Below, piece after piece: positions 1 through 7,141 of a stretch of DNA of 59,132 nt (position 1 is its first letter; every line of letters starts with the position of its first letter). Position numbers and translations under genes: made by a program. The notes under the pieces were generated by a model that saw only the letters and a program-made list of their open reading frames with translations, had not been told where the DNA came from and did no database searches. Source of the DNA: an uncultured Saprospiraceae bacterium (GTDB lineage: Bacteria; Bacteroidota; Bacteroidia; Chitinophagales; Saprospiraceae). The stretch covers positions 1-59,132 of the forward strand of contig CALLXF010000095.1 in the NCBI GenBank assembly GCA_938015805.1, given 5' to 3'.

Positions 1-106
1 GGTTTAGCGGTTTAGCGGTTTAGCGGTTTAGCGGTTTAGCGGTTTAGCGGTTTAGCGGTTTAGCGGTTTAGCGGTTTAGCGGTTTAGCGGTTTAGCGGTT
101 TAGCGG
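1..106. repeat. 8-bp tandem repeat array, 13 units (GGTTTAGC)n
   Basis: Positions 1-104 are 13 perfect head-to-tail copies of the octamer GGTTTAGC, followed by GG at 105-106. The array begins at the window edge, so its true length is unknown. It ends 38 bases before the start codon of the four-helix-bundle gene at 145. The unit length is not a multiple of three and the array is intergenic here. Perfect identity between units suggests recent expansion by slippage. The reverse-complement core ACCGCTAA recurs in the leaders of the next two genes. Confidence 0.97.
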
Positions 107-140
107 AAAAATTATAAAGTATTACATTATGAATCAAAAT
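97..140. repeat. left copy of imperfect direct repeat flanking the four-helix-bundle gene
   Basis: The left copy starts in the last octamer (GGTTTAGCGG), runs through an A-rich spacer and ends in TACATTATGAATCAAAAT. It resembles 504-540, which starts GGTTTAACGA, has an A-rich spacer and ends in TACATATGAATCAGAAT. The two copies bracket the coding region. The match is imperfect and partly AT-rich, so common origin is an inference. Confidence 0.5.
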
Positions 141-144
141 AATC

Positions 145-510
145 ATGAGTAATTTTAGAGAATTAAGAGCCTGGCAAAAAGCAAAAGATCTAAGTGTCGA
201 GATTTACAAAACTACCAATGACTCTAAATTATTTTTGCAAGATTACAGACTAAGAAGTCAGATTTGTGCAGCAGCCGTTTCTATTCCATCTAACATAGCA
301 GAGGGAGACGAGCTCTCTTCCAATAAACAAAGCAACAGACATTTCTATATCGCAAAAGGATCAGTTGCAGAGCTCATTACACAATTAATCACTGCCTACG
401 AAATAGATTATCTCACTAAAGAACAAAGTGATCATTTCATTGATAAATACGATCATATATCTACCAATGCTACAAAAACTTATCAATGCAAGAAAAGTTT
501 AATGGTTTAA
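145..510 (+). CDS. four helix bundle protein (S23/IVP-like family), likely frameshifted near its C-terminus
   Basis: 121 residues. The N-terminal NFRELRAWQKAKDL and the central SQICAAAVSIPSNIAEG are the signature of the free-standing four-helix-bundle family, first named for proteins encoded in 23S rRNA intervening sequences. No rRNA is present here. The molecular function of these proteins is not established. The first three helices look normal, but after residue 107 the frame reads NATKTYQCKKSLMV, unlike the family. The +1 frame from 467 reads MLQKLINARKV and stops at 500-502, which resembles the usual last helix, so a small indel near 463-467 is likely. The present C-terminus runs into a flanking repeat-like sequence. 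The ATG at 145 is chosen because an upstream ATG at 129 reads only seven codons. Confidence 0.8.
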   Translation: MSNFRELRAWQKAKDLSVEIYKTTNDSKLFLQDYRLRSQICAAAVSIPSNIAEGDELSSNKQSNRHFYIAKGSVAELITQLITAYEIDYLTKEQSDHFIDKYDHISTNATKTYQCKKSLMV

Positions 511-540
511 CGAAAAAAAACAATACATATGAATCAGAAT
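504..540. repeat. right copy of imperfect direct repeat flanking the four-helix-bundle gene
   Basis: GGTTTAACG, an A tract and TACATATGAATCAGAAT echo the segment at 97-140. The first bases supply the last codons (ATG GTT TAA) of the current reading frame of the four-helix-bundle gene. Divergence between the copies suggests an old duplication, if it is one. Confidence 0.45.
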
Positions 541-597
541 ATTAAACATATCCCTTCACTAAATAATAATCAAAACCATCACCCTTTCAAATACTTC

Positions 598-627
598 ACC
601 TTTTAACCGCTAACCTTTTAACCGCTA
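598..627. repeat. 15-bp tandem duplication (ACCTTTTAACCGCTA x2) in the SRAP leader
   Basis: Two exact copies of ACCTTTTAACCGCTA lie at 598-612 and 613-627 and end 5 bases before the SRAP start codon at 633. They contain ACCGCTAA, the reverse complement of the phase TTAGCGGT of the octamer array at 1-106. The two sites thus carry one sequence family in opposite orientation. Confidence 0.85.
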
Positions 628-632
628 AATAA

Positions 633-1478
633 ATGTGTGGAAGATATACTATAATAACAAAACTAAAAGTCATCGAAAAACGGTTTCAGGTAGATGCTAC
701 CGAGATCAAAGACTTGTTTAATCAAAGTGTAAATATTGCTCCTGGCGAACAAGCACCTGTCATCACCAGTGCAGATCCGCATACGGTACAGTTATTTACA
801 TTCGGGATGTCACCATCATGGGCAAAGAAAAGAATGTATCTCATCAATGCTCGTAGCGAAGGTGATCACAATAAAGAAAATAACCCCAGTTATATCGGTT
901 CGAAAGGAATTATCCAGAAACCTAGTTTCCGTAAACCGATACGATCACAACGATGCCTGATCATCGCAGATGCATTTATAGAAGGTCCACAAAAAGAACG
1001 ACTCAGCAAACCTTATCTGATCTATTCTAAAAACAAAAAAAGACCTTTTGCATTTGCAGGTATCTGGGACGAATGGACAGACACAAAAACAGGAGAAATT
1101 CATCACGGTTTTGCGATCATCACCACCACTCCTAATGGACTTCTCCAGAAAGTGGGGCACCATCGCAGTCCCGTAATCTTAGCTCCTGAGGATGAGCATC
1201 AGTGGCTTAACCCACAGACTCCTCTACATGAAATCACAAGTCTCCTAAAACCGTTTCCAGCAGAAGATTTTAATGCATACCCGATATCTCCTGACATCAA
1301 GTCTCCGCGGAATAAAGACCCTTATTTACTGCAACCGATCGGAGAACGACTCATTACAGAGTACGATTACATCTTATTCCAGGAATTAGATCTACAAGGC
1401 ATGGGAGAATCACAGGCAAAACGGCGACGAGAAAAAGAAGATAATGACACAGAAGGACAGATGGATTTGTTTAAGTAG
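633..1478 (+). CDS. SOS response-associated peptidase family protein (SRAP, YedK/HMCES-like)
   Basis: 281 residues. The protein begins MCGRYT, so Cys2 is exposed as the N-terminal nucleophile after Met removal. This is the residue SRAP proteins use to form a thiazolidine crosslink to abasic sites in single-stranded DNA. Family landmarks visible are NARSEG, RCLIIADAFIEG (Glu117; the usual FYEW is altered to FIEG) and GHHRSPVIL (His177 in the position of the conserved His). The family shields abasic sites from error-prone processing. It sits 104 bases upstream of a DnaE2-like polymerase, a pairing common in Bacteroidota damage-tolerance cassettes. The ATG at 633 is fixed by the need for Met-Cys. 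The C-terminal tail is Lys/Glu/Asp rich. Confidence 0.93.
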   Translation: MCGRYTIITKLKVIEKRFQVDATEIKDLFNQSVNIAPGEQAPVITSADPHTVQLFTFGMSPSWAKKRMYLINARSEGDHNKENNPSYIGSKGIIQKPSFRKPIRSQRCLIIADAFIEGPQKERLSKPYLIYSKNKKRPFAFAGIWDEWTDTKTGEIHHGFAIITTTPNGLLQKVGHHRSPVILAPEDEHQWLNPQTPLHEITSLLKPFPAEDFNAYPISPDIKSPRNKDPYLLQPIGERLITEYDYILFQELDLQGMGESQAKRRREKEDNDTEGQMDLFK

Positions 1479-1502
1479 ATTTTAGACCGATAGATTAGTA
1501 TA

Positions 1503-1530
1503 TTTTAGACTTTAGATTTTTAGACTTTAG
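1503..1530. repeat. short direct repeat, 15-bp period (TTTTAGACTTTAG x2)
   Basis: TTTTAGACTTTAG occurs at 1503-1515 and again at 1518-1530. It lies in the spacer between SRAP and the polymerase gene. The same flavour of TTTAGA-rich text appears at 11776-11855, so it may be a degenerate intergenic repeat class of this genome. Confidence 0.7.
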
Positions 1531-1552
1531 TAGAAAGACTGAACCTCATAAC

Positions 1553-1582
1553 CTTAAAACCGTTAACCGTTAAACCGCCAAA
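1553..1582 (+). promoter_or_regulatory. leader of the DnaE-like gene containing ACCGTTAA-type repeats
   Basis: The bases just before the ATG at 1583 read CCGTTAACCGTTAAACCGCC, with two or three near-copies of the TTAACCGYTAA core also found before SRAP (598-627). No Shine-Dalgarno sequence is seen, as expected for this phylum. Shared leaders on two co-functional genes could mean joint regulation or only a common repeat; the sequence does not decide. Confidence 0.4.
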
Positions 1583-4555
1583 ATGTATCTAAACTGCCAT
1601 AGCTTTTATAGTCTCCGATACGGGACCTTCTCCGAGAAGGAACTACTAGAAATGGCTGTTACTAACCAAGTGTCTACCCTAGCACTTACAGATATAAACA
1701 ACACCTCTGCCTGTCTTAATTTTATACGACTATCAGCCCAGTATAATATCAGACCGATCATCGGAATAGACTTTAGAAATAACGCCGAACAGCTATACAT
1801 AGGACTCGCAAAAAACAATATCGGCTTCCAGGAATTAAATACATTTTTATCCCTCCATTCTCATAATAAAAAGCCCTTTCCCTTACAAGCACCACTCCTA
1901 GAACATGCGGCGATTATCTATCCTTTTGAGCAGGCATTACTCATTACTAAAGAGAACTTTCTACCCCATGAATACATTGGCGTAAGCCTAAAAGACCTCC
2001 GAAAAATAAATTACTCTAAGCTCTATAAACTAAAAGATAAACTCGTCATACAGCAAGCCGTCACTTTTAGAAACAAGAGAGATCACAGTACGCATAGATT
2101 ACTCCGTGCCATCGATAATAACACCCTACTGAGTAAACTCAGTAAAGAAGAAGAGGCCGATTCTACAGAAATCATGATACATCGAGATACACTAATACAC
2201 TATTTTAGAGACTACGATTTTATTATAAAAAACACGGAGCAACTGATGGAGGAATGTCAGATTGATTTTGATTTCTCTGAACAGCGTAAACCCCAAAACC
2301 TAAAAACATATACAGGCAGTATAGCTGGTGATCAAAAAAAACTCAACGAACTTTGCACAAAAGGTATTAAATACCGTTACCCTAAGATCACCCCAGAAAT
2401 AGAAAACAGAATCGAGAAAGAACTAGGTCTTATCCGACAGATGGACTTCATGTCTTTTTTTTTGACTAACTGGGATATCGTAAACTATGCTCAGCATAAA
2501 GGATATTTCCACGTCGGCCGAGGCAGCGGGGCTAATAGTGTAGTGGCTTATCTACTCGGTATTACTGATGTAGATCCGATAGATCTTAATCTCTATTTTG
2601 AGCGATTTATGAATCTCTATCGTAAAAATCCACCTGACTTTGATATCGATTTTTCGTGGAGAGATCGGCAGGATGTAACGCAGTATATTTTTGATCGTTT
2701 TGGGAAAGAAGGACAGGTTGCTTTACTAGCTACATACAATACATTTAAACATAAAGGAGCGGTACGAGAACTCGGAAAAGTTTTTGGGCTTCCTAAACAC
2801 GAGATGGATATTTTGAGTTCGGGTAAGTTTAATTTCAACCAACTCGACAAACTGCCCCAGCTCGTTATCCGTTATACAGAGTTCATTAAAGGAATGCCTA
2901 ACCTGCTAAGTGTCCACTCAGCAGGTATACTGATATCAGAAAAACCCATCCACTATTTTACAGCCACGGATCTCCCTCCTAAAGGTTTTGCTACTACGCA
3001 GTTTGATATGATTATCGCAGAGGATGTCGGCTTGTACAAATATGATATCCTCGCACAGCGTGGGTTAGGAAAGATCAAAGATACCATCACTATCATCAAA
3101 AAAAATCAACCTGATGCACCCGAGATAGACATCCATGATGTAAAGCCATTTATGGCAGATCCTAAGATTAATAAAATGGTCAGTGAGGCAGAGTGTATCG
3201 GTTGTTTTTACGTAGAGTCTCCCGCCATGCGGATGCTCCTAAAAAAACTGGAGGTAGATAATTACCTGACCCTCGTCGCTGCTAGCTCCATCATACGTCC
3301 TGGTGTCTCCCAGAGTGGTATGATGAAAGAATATATCCTCAGGCATAAAAACCCTGAACGGCTAAAAAATGCCCATCCCATTATGCTAGAAATCATGCAC
3401 GACACCTATGGCGTGATGGTATACCAGGAAGATGTGATCAAGGTCGCACACCACTTTGCAGGACTTACACTCGGCGAAGCAGATGTCTTACGACGAGGAA
3501 TGAGTGGCAAGTATAGATCTCGAGATGAATTCCAGAAAGTAAGAGATCAGTTTTTTAATAACTGTCGCGACAAGGGTTACAGTGATAAACTAACTAATGA
3601 GGTGTGGACACAGATAGAAAGCTTTGCAGGATATGCTTTTGCAAAAGGTCACTCTGCCTCGTATGCGGTGGAAAGTTACCAGAGTCTCTTCCTAAAAACA
3701 TACTATCCTCTAGAATATATGGTCGCTGTATTAAACAACGGAGGGGGATTTTACCGCCCAGAAACATATATCCATGAGACCAGACGACTGGGCGGAATCA
3801 TCCATGCTCCCTGCGTAAACAAGAGTGAGTATGAGACGACTATCGAAGGGAAAGATATCTACCTCGGCTTTCAGCATTTACATAGTTTTGACACTAAGCT
3901 GGCCTATCGTATCGTCAAAGACAGAAGCCTCAGAGGGGATTTTAAGTCTCTTGATGATTTTATAAATCGGATTCCTATCGGGATAGAAAACTTAGATATT
4001 CTGATCCGTATAAATGCTTTTCGCTTTACGCGAATGGATAAGCGTACCTTACTATGGAAAGGCCATTTTAAAAGCAGGCATCAGCCCAGTCGTAATCTAC
4101 AGCAACCTCTATTCCAGACAGATAGTAAAAACTTTACCCTACCCGATTTTAAAGTCACTAAATTAGAAAATGCATTTGACGAGATAGAGCTACTCGGTTT
4201 CCCGATGAGCGACCCCTTTAAACTACTAGAGATTCCGCTTTCCGATCCATTTCTTGCTAAGGATATGAGAGCTCATCTAAATCGTACGATAATCATCTAT
4301 GGCTATCTAGTCACTACAAAACCAACACGTACTAAATCAGGAAAAAGGATGTATTTCGGCACCTTCCTAGATCACGCGGGCGAGTGGATAGATACAGTAC
4401 ACTTTCCTCCTGTAGTGGCTAAGTATCCTTTTAGAGGCAGAGGGATTTATAAAATACGAGGCGTGGTAAAAGAAGAGTTTGGATTTTTGACACTAGAGGT
4501 AAATGGAATGTATAGATTACCATATGTAGAAGACCCTCGTTTTGCGATTGCATAA
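1583..4555 (+). CDS. dnaE2: DNA polymerase III alpha subunit, short DnaE2/ImuC-like damage-tolerance type
   Basis: 990 residues, shorter than replicative DnaE (about 1160 or more). Catalytic Asp residues are present: PDFDIDF at 351-357 (Asp354, Asp356) and KYDIL (Asp488). The RGSGANSVVAYLLG and GYAFAKGHSASYA motifs of the palm and fingers are clear. The N-terminal PHP domain is degenerate: NCHSFYSL where an active domain has HxHS, and ALTDINN in place of ALTDHGN. Metal-dependent proofreading by PHP is therefore unlikely. A C-terminal OB-fold region (about 880-970) is present. Adjacent SRAP and the short length point to translesion synthesis rather than chromosome replication. No imuA, imuB or lexA lies in this window; they could be upstream of the repeat array. 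The gene symbol is by family, not by experiment. Confidence 0.88.
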   Translation: MYLNCHSFYSLRYGTFSEKELLEMAVTNQVSTLALTDINNTSACLNFIRLSAQYNIRPIIGIDFRNNAEQLYIGLAKNNIGFQELNTFLSLHSHNKKPFPLQAPLLEHAAIIYPFEQALLITKENFLPHEYIGVSLKDLRKINYSKLYKLKDKLVIQQAVTFRNKRDHSTHRLLRAIDNNTLLSKLSKEEEADSTEIMIHRDTLIHYFRDYDFIIKNTEQLMEECQIDFDFSEQRKPQNLKTYTGSIAGDQKKLNELCTKGIKYRYPKITPEIENRIEKELGLIRQMDFMSFFLTNWDIVNYAQHKGYFHVGRGSGANSVVAYLLGITDVDPIDLNLYFERFMNLYRKNPPDFDIDFSWRDRQDVTQYIFDRFGKEGQVALLATYNTFKHKGAVRELGKVFGLPKHEMDILSSGKFNFNQLDKLPQLVIRYTEFIKGMPNLLSVHSAGILISEKPIHYFTATDLPPKGFATTQFDMIIAEDVGLYKYDILAQRGLGKIKDTITIIKKNQPDAPEIDIHDVKPFMADPKINKMVSEAECIGCFYVESPAMRMLLKKLEVDNYLTLVAASSIIRPGVSQSGMMKEYILRHKNPERLKNAHPIMLEIMHDTYGVMVYQEDVIKVAHHFAGLTLGEADVLRRGMSGKYRSRDEFQKVRDQFFNNCRDKGYSDKLTNEVWTQIESFAGYAFAKGHSASYAVESYQSLFLKTYYPLEYMVAVLNNGGGFYRPETYIHETRRLGGIIHAPCVNKSEYETTIEGKDIYLGFQHLHSFDTKLAYRIVKDRSLRGDFKSLDDFINRIPIGIENLDILIRINAFRFTRMDKRTLLWKGHFKSRHQPSRNLQQPLFQTDSKNFTLPDFKVTKLENAFDEIELLGFPMSDPFKLLEIPLSDPFLAKDMRAHLNRTIIIYGYLVTTKPTRTKSGKRMYFGTFLDHAGEWIDTVHFPPVVAKYPFRGRGIYKIRGVVKEEFGFLTLEVNGMYRLPYVEDPRFAIA

Positions 4556-4699
4556 TTCTAAATAGATGAGTTACTTTAATATCTCATGGTTTATTTATCA
4601 TAGGATATACCATCATATACATTCTAAGACCATTAGTCTAAAAAGCATCACACTCTATCCTAAACTCTTTATCTTTAAAAAAGATCAAAATTGCTAATT

Positions 4700-5134
4700 A
4701 TGACTTTTAAAACATTGGCTTTAAGCCTCATCACTTTATGCTTAATCTCATCATGTACAGATGATCCTACCATAGAAGAACAACTGATCGGGGACTGGAC
4801 TCGCTCTTCCTTAGAAATAAAAGAATGTGATGATAATGATGCTGATTTTCCGCTGACTAACGCTGACGCTGATGGATGCTTAGAACTCAATGACAACACC
4901 TTTGCCTGTAGTATATTAAATTTTATAGCGGGAGGAACAGGATCAGAACGTTCTACCGTAAACGGAGATCTAGATATAAATCCCCTCACTTATAACATCG
5001 ATACCACTACCGATATACTCACCATCTGTAATATCGACGGAGACTGTTTTATGGCAGATATTAATAAAAACACGCTTACTTTTAATTTTAAAAATGACGA
5101 AAACTGTAGTATCACCATCGAATACACTCGTTAA
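4700..5134 (+). CDS. putative lipoprotein with lipocalin-like region
   Basis: 144 residues from the ATG at 4700; a TTG nine bases upstream is in frame but would only lengthen the signal. The N-terminus has a hydrophobic stretch ending in LISSC, a lipoprotein signal with the lipidated Cys near residue 18. The next segment, EEQLIGDWTRSSLEI, resembles the first strand of small lipocalin-like (DUF4923/lipocalin_4-type) Bacteroidota lipoproteins. Several Cys residues follow. It stands alone between the polymerase and the helicase. Exact function is not recognisable. Confidence 0.75.
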   Translation: MTFKTLALSLITLCLISSCTDDPTIEEQLIGDWTRSSLEIKECDDNDADFPLTNADADGCLELNDNTFACSILNFIAGGTGSERSTVNGDLDINPLTYNIDTTTDILTICNIDGDCFMADINKNTLTFNFKNDENCSITIEYTR

Positions 5135-5200
5135 AATGACATAAAGCAAAAAATTAAAATAAATAAGTAGAAACATTCACATCTATATCGAGTTTTCTCC

Positions 5201-5208
5201 TACTTTTG
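5201..5208 (+). promoter_or_regulatory. Bacteroidota-type -7 box TACTTTTG upstream of helicase
   Basis: TACTTTTG fits the TAnnTTTG -7 consensus of the Bacteroidota primary sigma factor and lies 43 bases before the GTG at 5252. No convincing -33 TTTG was seen at the expected distance. Confidence 0.5.
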
Positions 5209-5251
5209 CAAATTGCTAAAATCGTAAGTTTACCTTACACTATAGATACGA

Positions 5252-6742
5252 GTGAGCACAGCTGGAAGAAAAGAACTCTATGACTATCAAAAAGAAGATC
5301 TTAATAAGATCTTTAAGAAGATAGAAACGAGCCCTAAGAATTACAATCTATTATATCAGTTGCCTACAGGCGGCGGTAAAACAGTAGTATTCTCAGAGAT
5401 CGCTCGGAGATACATAGAGCAGTTTAAAAAGAAGGTTTTAATCTTAACGCATAGGATCGAGCTGAGTCAGCAGACCTCTAAAATGCTAGGCGAATTTGAG
5501 GTGGTCAACACAGTCATCAATGCTCAAGTAAAAGATCTTCCCACTGATAAAGACTATACATGCTACGTCGCCATGGTCGAGACATTACATAATCGTATTA
5601 GATACGACGAATGGGTAATGGATGATATCGGTCTGGTAATCATAGATGAGGCTCATTACAATTCGTTTAGGAAATTATTTAAGTTCTTTGAAGAGAGCCT
5701 CATCTTAGGTGTTACTGCCACTCCACTAAGTTCTAACATAAAGATGCCCATGAAGGATGTCTATAAAGAACTAATCGTAGGAAGCAGCATATCATCCCTC
5801 ATAGAAGGGGGCTATTTATCTAAGGCTACGATTTATAGTTTTGAGGTAAGTCTAGGTAGTCTTACTGTCGGAATAAATGGGGACTATACGGTAAAGTCAT
5901 CTGAGGAACTTTACTCTAATGATAAGATGCAGAGTAAATTGATTTATGCTTACGAGGAAGTAGCTAAGAATAAAAAGACTCTAATTTTTAATAACGGTAT
6001 CGCCACATCTCGTGCTGTATATCATAATTTTAAGGATAAGGGTTATGATATCCGACATCTAGATAGTACGCTCAAAAAGCAAGAGCGTAAGGAAATTCTA
6101 GAGTGGTTTAAAACTAAACCTAACGCAATACTGACCTCTGTGGGTATCTTGACTACCGGTTTTGACGAACCAACGATCGAGACCATAATCATGAACCGAG
6201 CTACTAGATCACTTACGCTGTATTATCAGATGATCGGAAGAGGATCTAGGGTACTTCCTAATAAAAAGACTTTTGAGGTAATCGATATGGGTAATAATGC
6301 TGCTCGTTTTGGGCAGTGGTCCGCAGACATCGATTGGTACAAAATTTTTAGATCACCACAGTACTTCTTAGAAAATCTAATCACAGACGAGGAGATAGAA
6401 AAGCGATTTGTATATCGCATGCCTAAAGAATTTAGAGAACGTTTTAAAAACTCGGAGTCATTAGAATTTGATATTAAAGCAGCTTATAAAGATATCGTAG
6501 CTTCTAAGAAAAAAACATCCATTATCCTGGAGCAGTCCATGGACAATCATATGGAAATCATATCTGAAAATGCAGAAGATTTTGCAGAGGCTCTAGAACT
6601 ACTAAAACTGCTCAATGACGAAATAGCAGATCGGATCAGAAGATACTGTTACTGTCTCGTAAATACTACTCGTAACTATAGAGACTGGGTAGAAGAAGAA
6701 TACAAAAAGAAACTTAAGGCTCGTCTGATGCGGGAGATTTAG
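5252..6742 (+). CDS. DEAD/DEAH box superfamily 2 helicase
   Basis: 496 residues from GTG at 5252; no in-frame ATG fits the conserved N-terminal YDYQKEDLNKI Q-like region. Walker A PTGGGKT is at 38-44, DEAH at 132-135, GVTATPL follows as motif III, and QMIGRGSR at 326-333 is motif VI. This is the SSL2/RAD25-like or type I restriction-like two-domain SF2 core. The C-terminal 120 residues are charged and helical and were not assigned to a domain. No nuclease or methylase is next to it, so a restriction role is not supported. A solitary repair or RNA/DNA remodelling helicase is the best reading. Confidence 0.85.
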   Translation: MSTAGRKELYDYQKEDLNKIFKKIETSPKNYNLLYQLPTGGGKTVVFSEIARRYIEQFKKKVLILTHRIELSQQTSKMLGEFEVVNTVINAQVKDLPTDKDYTCYVAMVETLHNRIRYDEWVMDDIGLVIIDEAHYNSFRKLFKFFEESLILGVTATPLSSNIKMPMKDVYKELIVGSSISSLIEGGYLSKATIYSFEVSLGSLTVGINGDYTVKSSEELYSNDKMQSKLIYAYEEVAKNKKTLIFNNGIATSRAVYHNFKDKGYDIRHLDSTLKKQERKEILEWFKTKPNAILTSVGILTTGFDEPTIETIIMNRATRSLTLYYQMIGRGSRVLPNKKTFEVIDMGNNAARFGQWSADIDWYKIFRSPQYFLENLITDEEIEKRFVYRMPKEFRERFKNSESLEFDIKAAYKDIVASKKKTSIILEQSMDNHMEIISENAEDFAEALELLKLLNDEIADRIRRYCYCLVNTTRNYRDWVEEEYKKKLKARLMREI

Positions 6743-7141
6743 TAGAATTTCTTTATTAATCATTCCATACCTATTATTATTCATGCCTATTATTCCATAG
6801 TCATTCCTAACCACGCATATACTTTACGTTATATACCGTAAAACATTAAAATTTAAAAGATGGCCTTTATGGAGATAATACTTCGGGTTTCTCAACAGCT
6901 AACAAGGTCATTACAATGGATGAAGGAGAATATCTAATTTTGAAAGAAGCTGTAATTGCAGATTATAAGAAACATGTCTATTAGGAGAGAATAAAGATTA
7001 CAGAACGAATTTGTGATAAAAAATACTCCTGTCAACCTTATCAAATAGGATAAATAAAAAATCATGCGGTATGTAACGATAGATAAGAATTAATAGCTCC
7101 TTAGTCTCTACTAGTCATATCATTTATAGTAATAGTAACAT
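6743..7141. other. 399-bp gap between helicase and lycopene cyclase
   Basis: The gap is AT-rich. The only structure seen is a start-less reading frame at 6850-7053 (listed separately). No terminator with a clear stem and U tract was found for either neighbour. Confidence 0.6.
6850..7053 (+). pseudogene. possible remnant reading frame without start, one internal stop
   Basis: After a stop at 6847-6849, one frame stays open for 44 codons to TAG at 6982-6984. It includes DGLYGDNTSGFSTANK and MDEGEYLILKEAVIADYKK. The same frame then continues for another 22 codons to a TAA ending at 7053. The amino-acid text looks protein-like, but only an internal ATG (position 6916) is available. It may be the decayed 3' end of a gene. 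I do not recognise the family. Confidence 0.25.

Noticed and set aside
1-106. CRISPR-like array
   Set aside because: Units are 8 bp head-to-tail with no spacers, so it is a simple tandem repeat.
145-510. 23S rRNA intervening sequence
   Set aside because: The gene family was named for such insertions, but no rRNA sequence flanks it here.
5252-6742. Helicase as part of a defence or restriction system
   Set aside because: Neighbours are a lipoprotein and a carotenoid enzyme; no methylase, nuclease or specificity gene is present.
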